Shown here: one piece after another, positions 25,341 to 35,018 of the stretch
Numbering within the stretch: position 1 is the stretch's first letter
How the letters are laid out: every line of letters starts with the position of its first letter
Source: Ralstonia sp. NFACC01
Lineage (GTDB): Bacteria; Pseudomonadota; Gammaproteobacteria; Burkholderiales; Burkholderiaceae
Length of the DNA: 64,000 nt
Direction: 5' to 3'
NCBI RefSeq assembly: GCF_900115545.1
Contig: NZ_FOWV01000001.1
Location: 1 to 64,000, forward strand
Notes under the pieces: generated by a model
The model's database searches: none
Seen by the model: only the letters and a program-made list of their open reading frames with translations
What the model was told of the DNA's origin: nothing
Made by a program: the position numbers and the translations under genes

Positions 25341-25371
25341 TTGACTTAGAGTGCACTCTAACTTCTAAGCT
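25341..25371 (+). promoter_or_regulatory. MerR-type promoter with 16-bp palindrome
   Basis: -35 TTGACT (25341-25346) and -10 TAAGCT (25366-25371) are separated by 19 bp, the long spacer that MerR-type activators untwist. The spacer region holds the perfect palindrome TTAGAGTGCACTCTAA (25346-25361). The predicted start falls on or within a base or two of the regulator's ATG at 25378, so the transcript is probably leaderless. Confidence 0.85.
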
Positions 25372-25377
25372 CCGTTC

Positions 25378-25935
25378 ATGACCACATTCCTGACCATCGC
25401 CCAAGTTGCAGAAGCCACCGGCCTGTCGACGCATACGCTGCGCTATTACGAGCGCATCGGCCTGCTCGACAGCGTGCAGCGGCGCGATAACGGCCATCGT
25501 GTCTTCCGTGCCGAAGACATGACGTGGCTTGAGTTCCTGCTGCGCCTGCGCGATACCGGCATGCCGATCGCGCAGATGCAGGCGTACGCCGCGCTGCGGC
25601 GGCAGGGCGACAGTCTGGAAAGTGTGTCGGCGCGCCAACGCCTGCTGGAATTGCATGCTGCGGCGCTGGAAGCGGAGCTGCGCGCGCGGGCCGAAACGCT
25701 GGCCGTGCTGCGCGTCAAACTCGTCGTCTACGACGGCATCCGGGCTCGCATTGAAGCCGTGGAAAACGCGTCAGGCCCCGCTTCCTCATCTTCCAAATCG
25801 AAACGCCAGCCAAAACGCCAACCGAACGAGGACGCGCATGACACCGAACACGCACACCGCACAAGCCGCAAACCACGCCAACCTGCAGGACGACCGCTAC
25901 GTACGGGGCTGGCAAAAGCTGAAGGAAGTCGATGA
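25378..25935 (+). CDS. MerR-family transcriptional regulator, 185 aa
   Basis: A winged-helix N-terminal domain (TIAQVAEATGLSTHTLRYYERIGLL) is followed by RDNGHRVF and a dimerisation helix rich in Arg and Leu. No Cys-rich metal loop is seen, so a metal sensor is unlikely; a redox or small-molecule sensor of the NmlR/AdhR kind is possible. The last 45 or so residues form a basic, polar tail. The final 98 bp overlap the next gene in another frame. The promoter palindrome immediately upstream suggests autoregulation. Confidence 0.85.
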   Translation: MTTFLTIAQVAEATGLSTHTLRYYERIGLLDSVQRRDNGHRVFRAEDMTWLEFLLRLRDTGMPIAQMQAYAALRRQGDSLESVSARQRLLELHAAALEAELRARAETLAVLRVKLVVYDGIRARIEAVENASGPASSSSKSKRQPKRQPNEDAHDTEHAHRTSRKPRQPAGRPLRTGLAKAEGSR

Positions 25936-26308
25936 TGTAGCTGGCGAACGCGTGGTCGAGGCCATGGCCGACATCTCGCCCGACCTCGGCCGCTACATCG
26001 TCGAATTCGGGTTTGGGGATGTCTACAGCCGCCCGGGCCTGACGCTGCGCGAGCGCGAGATCGCCACCATTGCCGCGCTCACGGCGCTGGGCAACGCGGC
26101 ACCGCAGTTGAAGGTGCACATTGCGGCCGGGCTCAACGTCGGGCTCACGCGCACGGAGATCACCGAGACGATCCTGCAGATGGCGCTATACGCGGGCTTT
26201 CCGGCGGCGCTCAACGGCATGTTTGCCGCCAAGGAAGTCTTTGCCGCTCACGACGCCGAGAGCGTGGCCCCGGCCGGCGGATCGATGCGCCGCGAAACCA
26301 GCAACTGA
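25838..26308 (+). CDS. Carboxymuconolactone decarboxylase/AhpD-like protein, 156 aa
   Basis: A CMD-fold protein. The conserved blocks are YVRGWQKLKEVD, then TLREREIATIAALTALGN and LKVHIAAGLNVGLTRTEITETILQMALYAGFPAALNGM. The redox CxxC of AhpD is absent, so it is closer to PcaC/YurZ-like members. It overlaps the MerR gene by 98 bp at its start and the convergent CNNM gene by 61 bp at its end. It is probably the target of the MerR regulator. Confidence 0.82.
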   Translation: MTPNTHTAQAANHANLQDDRYVRGWQKLKEVDDVAGERVVEAMADISPDLGRYIVEFGFGDVYSRPGLTLREREIATIAALTALGNAAPQLKVHIAAGLNVGLTRTEITETILQMALYAGFPAALNGMFAAKEVFAAHDAESVAPAGGSMRRETSN

Positions 26309-27564
26309 TCGATCCGGTGGTTGTCGATATCGAGCACTTCAATATGCAGCGGCCCGATGTCGACGGTTTCACTTTTCTTGGGAATGCGCTTGAGCGCGTA
26401 GATGACCAGCCCGGCAAGCGTTTCGACGTGGTGTTCGCCGGGCAGGTCGTCGAGGTCGAAGGCGCGTTTGACGTCGCCCAGCGGTGTGACACCGTCGATC
26501 AGGCATGAGCCGTCATCGCGGCGCACGATCTGCTCGTCTTCGCCCAGATACAGGATGTCGCCCATCACCGCGCCGACAATGTCGTCGAGCGTCACAACAC
26601 CCACCACCAGCCCATATTCGTTGACCACCGCGCCAAAGCGTTCGTGCATCTCGCGAAAGCGCGTGAGCGCCTGAGACAGGTTGAGCGTGTCCGGCAGCAC
26701 CAGCAGATTCTTGTCGTAATGCTTGCTGATGTTGCGGATCACGGCGGAGGACTCTTCCGACAGGATCTGCTGCAGGATGTCCTTGGACGCGATGAAGCCG
26801 AGCACTGAGTCGATGTCTTCGCGGCAGACGAGGTATTCCGCGTGCGGCTGCGCAATGATCTTCATCTTGATCGACTCCACCGGCTCGTCCACCGTGAAGT
26901 AGATCACCTCGTCGCGCACGGTCATCACTGAGGTGATGGTGCGTGATTCCAGCTCGAATACGTTTTCGATCATGGCCAGTTCGTGCTTGCGCAGCACGCC
27001 GGCTTGCGCACCTGCGCCCACCATGGCGGCGATGTCTTCGGTGGTGATCTGGTCGACGCGGTGCGTCGGCACGCCAAACAGCTTGAGGAACATGTCGGCC
27101 GCCCCATTGAACAGCCACACCACCGGCCGCAGCGCACGCAGGCACGACTGCATCGGGCCGATGATCGACATCGCGCAGCGCTCGGGATAAAGCACGGCCA
27201 GGCGCTTGGGCAGCAGGTCGGCAAAAAGAATGAATAGCCCCGTCACGATGATGAAGCCGACGATGCTGGCGATCCGTTCCGCGCGGGCAGCCGGCAGCCA
27301 GTCGCTCAGCGCCGCGGCCAACGGCCCCGAGATCTGGCTGTCGCCGATGACGCCGGCCAGGATGGCGACTGCATTCACCCCGATCTGCACCACGGTAAAG
27401 AAGTTGCCGGGCATGTCCTTGAGTTGCAGCACGCGCATGGCGCGGGTGTCCCCGTCGTCGGCCAAGGTTTGCAGGCGCGTGCGCCGCGACGCCGTGAGGG
27501 CAATTTCGGAGGCGGAAAAAAAGGCGCTGATCAGGATCAGCAGGGCAAGGATGAGGGCGGACAT
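26248..27564 (-). CDS. CNNM/CorC-type membrane protein with CBS domains (hemolysin C family), 438 aa
   Basis: An inner-membrane protein. An N-terminal transmembrane DUF21/CNNM domain (about residues 1-190) begins MSALILALLILISAFFSASEIAL. A CBS-domain pair follows (VMTVRDEVIYF and VLGFIASKDILQQIL), then a C-terminal CorC/HlyC domain. Such proteins are linked to magnesium or cobalt efflux. ATG at 27564 begins the first helix; longer in-frame starts lack hydrophobic character. The gene end overlaps the convergent CMD gene. Confidence 0.87.
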   Translation of the reverse strand: MSALILALLILISAFFSASEIALTASRRTRLQTLADDGDTRAMRVLQLKDMPGNFFTVVQIGVNAVAILAGVIGDSQISGPLAAALSDWLPAARAERIASIVGFIIVTGLFILFADLLPKRLAVLYPERCAMSIIGPMQSCLRALRPVVWLFNGAADMFLKLFGVPTHRVDQITTEDIAAMVGAGAQAGVLRKHELAMIENVFELESRTITSVMTVRDEVIYFTVDEPVESIKMKIIAQPHAEYLVCREDIDSVLGFIASKDILQQILSEESSAVIRNISKHYDKNLLVLPDTLNLSQALTRFREMHERFGAVVNEYGLVVGVVTLDDIVGAVMGDILYLGEDEQIVRRDDGSCLIDGVTPLGDVKRAFDLDDLPGEHHVETLAGLVIYALKRIPKKSETVDIGPLHIEVLDIDNHRIDQLLVSRRIDPPAGATLSAS

Positions 27565-27943
27565 GGTGGCGGGGCCGGTCCGGACAAGTCGCGGCGTTGC
27601 GCAGCGACAACTGCCCGGTCGCGTGAAATGTGGCTTCAACTGATCATGGTGCAGCCCCAATCGCTTTGTCAAACCACGGCGTGCGCGGCTGATCTCAAAC
27701 AATTGTTTATGTCCGAGGAGGATGGGCGGCCATCAAAAATGTGGTTTGCCGTGTACCCATGGCATCGGCGATACTTCACCTTCGGACACATTTTCTCGGT
27801 ATGCCTTGCGGGGCCTGCGTTTGCGGGCGGCGACCGGGAAGAAAAACAGCGGTTCCGTACGGCGTGATGAGAGGCGCCGATCTTCAGTGCCGGCGCAGAT
27901 CGGCCCAATTAATGCACATAGTTGCATAGCGGAGTGCCAGTTC
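27565..27943. other. Divergent region before pelA with inverted repeat
   Basis: About 380 bp between the CNNM gene and pelA. GCCGATCT (27876-27883) faces AGATCGGC (27897-27904), an 8-bp inverted repeat 40 bp before the pelA start. It could act as operator or leader hairpin. The open frame extending upstream of pelA from 27722 shows no protein-like features. No gene is supported here. Confidence 0.5.
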
Positions 27944-30880
27944 ATGTGGGTTCTCAGCCGTTTACAGCGGCGCACCGGGGGGAAACGGGGGAATACGGCA
28001 GGGACGATCACACGGTTGGCAGGGCTTCTTGTCGCTGCCATCGTATCGATGCCTTGTATGACGTTTGCGCAGCAGACGTCTGCCACCACCGGGTCCGGTG
28101 TGTCTGCGGTTGCATCTTCGGTCTCGGCCAGCGCGCCGAACATCGCGTGGTACTACGGCGACAAACCGCCCGTGGCGCAGTTGCGCGCCTTCGATGCCGT
28201 CGTCGTGGAGCCGGGCCACGGCTTCGACCCGTTGCAATTCAAAACGCCTAGGACGCAATGGCTCGCCTACGTGAGCCTGGGCGAGGTCACGCCCGACCGT
28301 AGCTGGTTCAAGGAATTGCCCAAGGCATGGTTGCTTGGCGACAACGCCGCGTGGGCCTCCCGCGTGGTCGACCAGGCCCAGCCCGAGTGGCCGGCGTTTT
28401 ATGTCGATCACGTTATCAAGCCGCTGTGGGACAAGGGCTACCGCGGCTTTTTCCTCGATACGCTCGACTCATATCAGTTGGTGGCCAAGGACGACGCCTC
28501 GCGCACGGCCCAGGAAGGCGGCATGGTGCGCGTGATTCGCGCAATCAAGGCGCGCTATCCGGACGCCAAGCTGATTTTCAACCGCGGGTTTGAGATCCTG
28601 CCGCAGGTGCATGAACAGGCGTATGCAGTGGCGTTTGAATCGCTGTATCGCGGCTGGGACCAGGGCGCCAAGCAATACAAAGAAGTGAGCGACGCCGACC
28701 GCGACTGGCTGATGGGGCAGGCGCGCAAGATTCGCGACGAATACCACCTGCCGGTCATCTCGATCGACTACTGCCCGCCGGCTGACCGCGCCTGCGCACG
28801 CGACACCGCCAAGCGCATCAAGGCGCAGGGCCTGATCCCCTACGTGACCGATCCGGCGTTGTCGACCATCGGCGTGGGCCGGATCGAGGTGCTGCCGCGC
28901 AAGGTGCTGATCCTGCAGGAGCGTGCCCCGCGCACCACCATCGAGACCAGCGAGGGCGTGCGCTTTGTTGCCATGCCGCTCAACTTTCTCGGCTACGACG
29001 TCGAATACGCCGACATCAATCAACCGCTGCCTGCCGACGTGCCGCCCGACCGCTATGCCGGGGTGGTGGTGTGGGTGAATACGAGCCCGGTCAAGCAGGT
29101 CGCGGCGCTCAATGCGTGGGTGCGCGCCCGCATGCGCGACGGCGTGCGCATTGCCTTCATGAACCGCTTCGGCCTGCCGGTGGACGGCAGCCTGGCCGAC
29201 ATGCTGCACCTGCAATACGTGCGCGGCATGGCCAATGCCGGTACCAGCAGCGGCGGGCCGGTGTCGGTGGTGTCGCAAGACAGGATCATGGGCTTCGAGA
29301 TGCCGCCCCGGCCGCTGGCGCGCGAGACGGTGCCCATCCGGGCCGGCGCCACCGCGCAATCGCTGCTGCGGTTGAAGTCCGGCAATCAGGAGTTTGACGC
29401 CGCCGCCATCACTGACTGGGGCGGCTACGTGATGTATCCGTTCGCGGTGTTCGCGCTGGAGACCATCGACCAGGCGCGCTGGGTGGTGCAGCCCATCGAG
29501 TTCCTACGCCGCGCGCTGGCGCTGCCCGATATGCCTATTCCCGACGTGACCAGTGAAAACGGCCGCCGCCTGATGCTCGTGCATGTGGATGGCGACGGGT
29601 TTGCCTCGCGTGCGGAATTCCCGGGCCCCGAATATTCGGGCGAAGTGCTGCTGCAGGAGGTGTGGGACAAGTACCGTATTCCGACCACGCTTTCCGTCAT
29701 TGAAGGCGAAGTGGGCCCGACGGGCCTGTATCCGAAGATTTCGCCGCGGCTGGAAGGCATTGCCCGCAGGATGTTTGCGCTGCCGTATGTCGAGCTCGGC
29801 TCCCATACGTATTCGCACCCGTTCGACTGGAGCCGCACGGTGCAAAGCTCGACGGCCGGCCCCGGCAAGGACGCGGGCGGCGGCGATACCGCCTTCGCGC
29901 TGACCATTCCCGGCTACAAGTTCAGCCTCGACCGCGAGATCGCCGGCTCCATCCGCTACATCGACGAGCGCCTGGCGCCCCCCGGCAAGCGCGTGAAGGT
30001 TCTGCAGTGGTCGGGCGACTGCCGCCCGCCCGAAGTGGCCGTGCGCATGGCGTGGCAGGCCGGTGTGGTCAACATCAACGGCGGCGATACCGTCATCACG
30101 CGCAGCTCGCCATCATGGACGGACATTGCCTCCATCGGCATTGACAAGGGCCCCGGCGCTTACCAGGTGTTTGCGCCCAATCAGAATGAAAACGTCTATA
30201 CCAATGACTGGACCGGGCCTTACTACGGCTTTGAACGCCTGATTGAAACGATGCAGATGACGGACGCTCCGTACCGATTCAAGCCCATCAACATCTACTA
30301 CCACATGTATTCGGGCACCAAGCTTGCGTCGCTCAAGGCCTTGAAGAAGGACTACGACTACGCGCTCTCGCAACCGGTGTTTCCCATCTACTCCACGGAA
30401 TATGTCGCGAAGGTGATGGACTTTCGCGACATGGCCATCGCCCGCGATGACGACAACTGGATCGTTCGTGGCAACGGCGACTTGCGCGAACTGCGCTGGA
30501 TGACACCCGGCACGCCCCGCGTGGCCGACGCCCAGGGCGTGGTCGGCTACGACAAGGCACCAGGCGGCATCTACATCCACCTGGACGATGGCGCCGCACG
30601 CTTTGCCATGGCGCCCGCCGGCGAGCCCGCCAAGTCTGTCTACATTGCTGAGGCCGCCGCCTTTGTGCGTGATTTCACGCGCAGCGGCAACGGTCTGTCG
30701 TTCGAAGCCGGTGGCTATTACAAGCCGTTTGTCCGTCTGGCCAACGTGGGCGCCTGCCGCGTGAAGGTCAACGGCGCGCCGGCCCATACCACCCGTGCAC
30801 AAGGCGATACGGTGCGCGTGGACTTGAACGGCGCTGCCGCCCAATCCGTGACCTACCAACGTATCGATGTGGTCTGCTGA
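27944..30880 (+). CDS. pelA: Pel polysaccharide deacetylase/hydrolase PelA, 978 aa
   Basis: A periplasmic enzyme that deacetylates and trims the GalNAc/GalN-rich Pel polymer. A signal peptide ending MTFAQQ is followed by a GH114-like TIM barrel (about 55-310; NIAWYYG, FLDTLDSYQ, YVTDPALS). A middle region precedes a deacetylase domain with VHVDGDGF (about 545) and GSHTYSHP (about 618), which carry Asp and His metal ligands. The start at 27944 has GGAG 9 nt upstream and begins the signal peptide. It overlaps pelB by 14 bp. The 948-aa Pseudomonas protein is of similar size. Confidence 0.93.
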   Translation: MWVLSRLQRRTGGKRGNTAGTITRLAGLLVAAIVSMPCMTFAQQTSATTGSGVSAVASSVSASAPNIAWYYGDKPPVAQLRAFDAVVVEPGHGFDPLQFKTPRTQWLAYVSLGEVTPDRSWFKELPKAWLLGDNAAWASRVVDQAQPEWPAFYVDHVIKPLWDKGYRGFFLDTLDSYQLVAKDDASRTAQEGGMVRVIRAIKARYPDAKLIFNRGFEILPQVHEQAYAVAFESLYRGWDQGAKQYKEVSDADRDWLMGQARKIRDEYHLPVISIDYCPPADRACARDTAKRIKAQGLIPYVTDPALSTIGVGRIEVLPRKVLILQERAPRTTIETSEGVRFVAMPLNFLGYDVEYADINQPLPADVPPDRYAGVVVWVNTSPVKQVAALNAWVRARMRDGVRIAFMNRFGLPVDGSLADMLHLQYVRGMANAGTSSGGPVSVVSQDRIMGFEMPPRPLARETVPIRAGATAQSLLRLKSGNQEFDAAAITDWGGYVMYPFAVFALETIDQARWVVQPIEFLRRALALPDMPIPDVTSENGRRLMLVHVDGDGFASRAEFPGPEYSGEVLLQEVWDKYRIPTTLSVIEGEVGPTGLYPKISPRLEGIARRMFALPYVELGSHTYSHPFDWSRTVQSSTAGPGKDAGGGDTAFALTIPGYKFSLDREIAGSIRYIDERLAPPGKRVKVLQWSGDCRPPEVAVRMAWQAGVVNINGGDTVITRSSPSWTDIASIGIDKGPGAYQVFAPNQNENVYTNDWTGPYYGFERLIETMQMTDAPYRFKPINIYYHMYSGTKLASLKALKKDYDYALSQPVFPIYSTEYVAKVMDFRDMAIARDDDNWIVRGNGDLRELRWMTPGTPRVADAQGVVGYDKAPGGIYIHLDDGAARFAMAPAGEPAKSVYIAEAAAFVRDFTRSGNGLSFEAGGYYKPFVRLANVGACRVKVNGAPAHTTRAQGDTVRVDLNGAAAQSVTYQRIDVVC

Positions 30881-33800
30881 CCTGACACCGCGCGAACGGC
30901 TGCTTCCGCCCTGGCTGATCGGCATGCTTGGCGCGCTGATCGGGCTGGCGCTCGCCCTGATGTTCCCGCGCGAGCGGCTGGAAGCACGCCTGCTGGAAGG
31001 CGGCAAGGTCGATGCCCTGTCGGTGGCGTACCTGGAAGCCTGGCTGCGCGTACGCCCCAACGACGGCGAATTCCTGAGCGTGCTGGCCGCGCAATACGTG
31101 CGCACCGGCCGCCTGGAAGAAGCCGAGACCATGCTCAACCGCATGCGCGCGCTGCACGACAAGTCGCTCGAACGCGAAGCGCTGCTGCTTGATATTGCGA
31201 TTCGCGAGCAGCGCGCCTATGCGTTGCAGCCGAACGACCCGCGGCGCGCGTCGATCCTGAATGACTTGCGCGGCTTGCTCAAGCAGGCGCTCGACTACCG
31301 CTGGACCGCCGCCGAGCTGGAGATCCTGGCCGGCAAGGCGCGTGCGTTGGACCAGGGTGCGATTGCCGTGCAGTTCTATCAACGCCTGGCCAAGCAGGAC
31401 GTGGCACGCGCCGCGCAATGGCAGGCGCGCACCGCCGAGATTGCGCTGGGCGTGGGCGAATACCGCGCTGCGGCCGCGGCCAACTTTGCCGCGCAGGCCA
31501 GCGCCAAATCGCTCGACGAACAACGCCGCTACTTCATCGCCGGGCTCAAGGCGCTGCAAGGCGGCAACCTGCTCGACGACGCCATGACCGAAGCGCAGCG
31601 CCGCGCGGGTCCGCTCCTCGACGACACCGAAACGCTGCGTTTCCTCACGCGCCTGGCCCTGGCGTGCAACCGGCCCGATCTGGCCGATCAGTACGCGCGC
31701 CGCCTGCTGCATCTGTCGTGGCGGCAAATAGAGGAGGGCATTGCCCTGGCCGCAGGCGCAACCCGTCATGACTGGACATTCGCGGGCCGGCCGGAGCCGT
31801 TGCCATCCCCTACGGATGCGGTATTCATGGATGGGCCGGAAGGGCTCGCTCGGCGTCAGCGCCACGCCGCACGCATCCGGCGCGTAGCGGACAAGGTGAA
31901 CGATTCGGCCGCACCCGCCGCTTCCGCCACGCAGCCCACCGGCACTGAGGCCATCGCACGCGGGATCGCGCCGTTCAATGCGGACGATTACGATCTCGCA
32001 TACCGCGTCTTCATGAGCAGCGGCAACCTGAACGACGCCATGCGCGTGGCCGAGGCCGCCGTGCGCCAGCGCCCGGACCTGAAGATCTGGACCGAACGCG
32101 CCGCGCAGGTATCGGAGTGGAACCGCCAGCCGATGTCTGCGCTGAAGTACTGGCTGGCCTACGCGCAGTCAACCGGCGACGATGCGGCTTGGCAGAACGT
32201 GCTGCGCCTGGCGCCTGCGCTCAACGAAGACCACGCCTATCTGGCCGGCCTGCGCTATCAGGCCAGCCGCCAGCCCGGCGACATGAAGCTGCTCGATCAG
32301 GTGATTGCCGCGTATGAGCGGTTGGGCGAGCCGGTGGAAGGCCTGGCCTATCTGAACAGCATTGCGCGGGGCCCGCATCGCCAGGCGATTCTGGAGCGCT
32401 ACGCCATGCTGGCCGAGCGCGCCGGCAAGGACGACCAGGCTTACGACACCTACGTGCGCCTGCAGAAGGAGTTCGGCCCGAACGCGCGCTACGCGCTCAA
32501 GCTCGCCAACATGCTGTACGTGCGGGCGCAGTTCGAGCAGGCGCTGTCCGCCATGGAAGTCGCCAGCAAGGTGGCGTCGCCCACGGACGATCTCTACTGG
32601 CGCACGTTTGCCCAGCTCGCGCGTTTGAACCAGCGCGATGACCTGTCGCGCGAGGCTTATCGCCAGTTGCTGATTGGCGGCAACGCTCAGCCGGACGATC
32701 TGTCGGCGATGATCGATTTCTACGATGCCAGCCCGATCGACGCCGGCCGCCTGGCCGAACTGGCCTTCCGCAAGAGCGGCACGATGGCCTCGTTGCAGCA
32801 GGCCATCTACTACTACACGCGCGCCCGTGCCTTCCGTCGCATCGAAGGGCTGCTGGCCTCGCTGACGCTGGAACAACGCCGTGCCGCCGAGCAATCGCCC
32901 GGCGTGCTCGGCGCCCGCGCCGAGTACTACCGCCAGAGCGGCCAGTGGGATATCGCCATGCGCGATCTGCGCCGCGCCGTCTCGTTGCCCGATGCCGGCA
33001 GCGACGTGAAGGCCGCCTTCCTGTGGGGCCTGCTCGATTCCGGCCAGAACGATGAACTCAAGCGCGCGCTGACCCTGTGGCGTGGCGAAGCCGAAAACGA
33101 TTCCGCGTACTGGGGCGCGTATGCTGCCGCCGGTCTGCAACTCTTCGATGCCAATCTTGCGTTGCGCTTCCTCGGCCGCCAGGGCAACTCGATGCGCAAC
33201 GATCCGCTCTGGCTATTGGCCTTTGCCGATGCGCGTGAAATGGCCGGGCAAGCCGACGCCGCCTGGCGCCTGCGCCGCGAGGCATGGTGGCTGCTGTGGC
33301 GTGCCGAGGGCGCTGACGGTGCAGGCGGTGTGGATGCCGCAACCGGTAAGGACAAGGCCCCCGCCAACCGCCGCGTTGGTACGCGTGTCGTCGTGGGCAG
33401 TAACGGCGCAGGCAACGATGCCGTACCGCTTGAAGAGGGCGCCCGCACCGAACTGCGCGCCCGCCGCATCGCGCTGGCGCAGACGTTTGGCTCGGGCGAT
33501 CTTGCCCAGCGCTTGCTGATCGAGCTGCTGCGCGATGACCGCCGCGCCACGCGGCAGGCCCGCGAAGGCGGCAGCGCCACCGTGCAGAAATCGGAGCTGG
33601 GCGACATCGATACGTTGCCGCCGGAGCCGCCCGAAGCCCCCGCAGACAAGCGCAAGAACGCCCGCGTGAGCGACCAGCTTGTCTCTGCCGTGGCCAAGGA
33701 GGCCGCGCTCGGCTGGGCGCTGTCGCGGGAGGCGAACGATCTGGCGCGCGCGTGGCTGCTGCAGCAATACACACGCCGCATGACGCGGCCGGCCTATGCC

Positions 33801-34946
33801 GAAATCTCCATCGCCCTGGCCGAGCGCGACCTGCAAACGCTCAACCGCCTGCTGGACGACACGCCTGATCGCATCCCGCTCTACAACCGCATCGATGCAA
33901 ACACGCTCACCGACCGCCTGGGCGAGGCGCAGCGCCTGTCGTTCGAGGGCCTGACCACCGCACCCGACGACGAGCAGATTCACCAGCGGCTGCAGGAAAC
34001 CCTGCTGACGAACGCGCAGGCGCTGGAGCCGCGCGAAACGTGGTTCAAGCAGGCGCCGCTCACGTACTTTGAAAGCAGCGCTGCCGCCGGTATTCGCCTG
34101 ACCGATCACTACAGCATGCTGGTGCGCGCCACGCAGCGGAACCAGCGCTCAACCGATGGGACGCAACTGACCGGCGTGCCCGCGCAGGACCGCCGCGTCG
34201 ACTGGATCTCGCAGTACCAGACGCAAGACAGCCAGTGGAAGGGCACGGTGGGCTGGCGCCAGGGGCTGGCGTCGTTCTACGCGTTCCGGCTGGATGGCTT
34301 GCTGGGGCAGACCGGCCCGTTCGGCACCGAGCTGTCGGTCGGTCGCAACCAGCCGGCCGAAGAAACCACGCAACTGCGCGTGGGCGGCGTGAAGGATCTG
34401 GTGTCGATTGGCGGCAACTGGCGCCTGACGCAGCGTGAATACATTCGCGCGCGCATCGAGGGCAACCGCTTCTACGGTCAGGACCGTTCGTTCCTCGGCA
34501 GCGGCATGGTGTTCGACGCCGAAGCCGGCTACCGCTTCCGCGTGGAGTACCCCGATTACACGATCCGCGTGGTCGGCACGCGTGCAAACTACAGCGCCTC
34601 GGGCTCGCCAAGCGCGTTGCTGGGGCGGCTCTTGCCTGCAGCGGCCACGGGCGATACGGCGCCCGATGCCACCGCCTTCATGCCGCAGTCGTTCACGCAG
34701 TTCGGGCTGCTGTTCGGCTTTGGCACGGACTATCTTGATCGCTATACGCGTGCGTGGCGCCCGTTCATGGATGTGGGGCTGCTGCATGACAACCGCGAAG
34801 GGTGGGGCACGCAACTCCAGTTGGGGGTGGCCGGCAGCGTGTTTGGCAACGACCATCTGGCGCTGGTGTTCAGCCATGCCTCCATCACGCGCGCCGGTAC
34901 CGCGCCGATGACGGAAATCGGCCTGCGCTACCGCTGGCTGTACTAG
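30867..34946 (+). CDS. pelB: Pel export outer-membrane protein PelB, 1359 aa
   Basis: Guides Pel through the periplasm and across the outer membrane. One N-terminal membrane helix (about residues 15-35) anchors it. It is followed by a long series of TPR helices rich in Ala, Leu and Arg to about residue 1050. A C-terminal beta-barrel ends with GLRYRWLY. It is longer than the roughly 1190-aa Pseudomonas protein. An Ala/Gly-rich, poorly ordered insert near residues 815-855 (DGAGGVDAATGKDKAPANRR) explains part of this. Confidence 0.93.
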   Translation: MWSADLTPRERLLPPWLIGMLGALIGLALALMFPRERLEARLLEGGKVDALSVAYLEAWLRVRPNDGEFLSVLAAQYVRTGRLEEAETMLNRMRALHDKSLEREALLLDIAIREQRAYALQPNDPRRASILNDLRGLLKQALDYRWTAAELEILAGKARALDQGAIAVQFYQRLAKQDVARAAQWQARTAEIALGVGEYRAAAAANFAAQASAKSLDEQRRYFIAGLKALQGGNLLDDAMTEAQRRAGPLLDDTETLRFLTRLALACNRPDLADQYARRLLHLSWRQIEEGIALAAGATRHDWTFAGRPEPLPSPTDAVFMDGPEGLARRQRHAARIRRVADKVNDSAAPAASATQPTGTEAIARGIAPFNADDYDLAYRVFMSSGNLNDAMRVAEAAVRQRPDLKIWTERAAQVSEWNRQPMSALKYWLAYAQSTGDDAAWQNVLRLAPALNEDHAYLAGLRYQASRQPGDMKLLDQVIAAYERLGEPVEGLAYLNSIARGPHRQAILERYAMLAERAGKDDQAYDTYVRLQKEFGPNARYALKLANMLYVRAQFEQALSAMEVASKVASPTDDLYWRTFAQLARLNQRDDLSREAYRQLLIGGNAQPDDLSAMIDFYDASPIDAGRLAELAFRKSGTMASLQQAIYYYTRARAFRRIEGLLASLTLEQRRAAEQSPGVLGARAEYYRQSGQWDIAMRDLRRAVSLPDAGSDVKAAFLWGLLDSGQNDELKRALTLWRGEAENDSAYWGAYAAAGLQLFDANLALRFLGRQGNSMRNDPLWLLAFADAREMAGQADAAWRLRREAWWLLWRAEGADGAGGVDAATGKDKAPANRRVGTRVVVGSNGAGNDAVPLEEGARTELRARRIALAQTFGSGDLAQRLLIELLRDDRRATRQAREGGSATVQKSELGDIDTLPPEPPEAPADKRKNARVSDQLVSAVAKEAALGWALSREANDLARAWLLQQYTRRMTRPAYAEISIALAERDLQTLNRLLDDTPDRIPLYNRIDANTLTDRLGEAQRLSFEGLTTAPDDEQIHQRLQETLLTNAQALEPRETWFKQAPLTYFESSAAAGIRLTDHYSMLVRATQRNQRSTDGTQLTGVPAQDRRVDWISQYQTQDSQWKGTVGWRQGLASFYAFRLDGLLGQTGPFGTELSVGRNQPAEETTQLRVGGVKDLVSIGGNWRLTQREYIRARIEGNRFYGQDRSFLGSGMVFDAEAGYRFRVEYPDYTIRVVGTRANYSASGSPSALLGRLLPAAATGDTAPDATAFMPQSFTQFGLLFGFGTDYLDRYTRAWRPFMDVGLLHDNREGWGTQLQLGVAGSVFGNDHLALVFSHASITRAGTAPMTEIGLRYRWLY

Positions 34947-35018
34947 CAACAAGCAAGAACAAGACAACGGGGAAGAAACGACATGAAGCACACAACGGAA
35001 GACTCCAGGGAGAACGCG

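Noticed and set aside
27722-27943. N-terminal extension of pelA from an upstream ATG beside GAGGAGG
   Set aside because: It would bury the signal peptide 75 residues inside. The ATG at 27944 has its own GGAG at good spacing and begins the signal peptide. The GAGGAGG touches the upstream ATG with no spacing.
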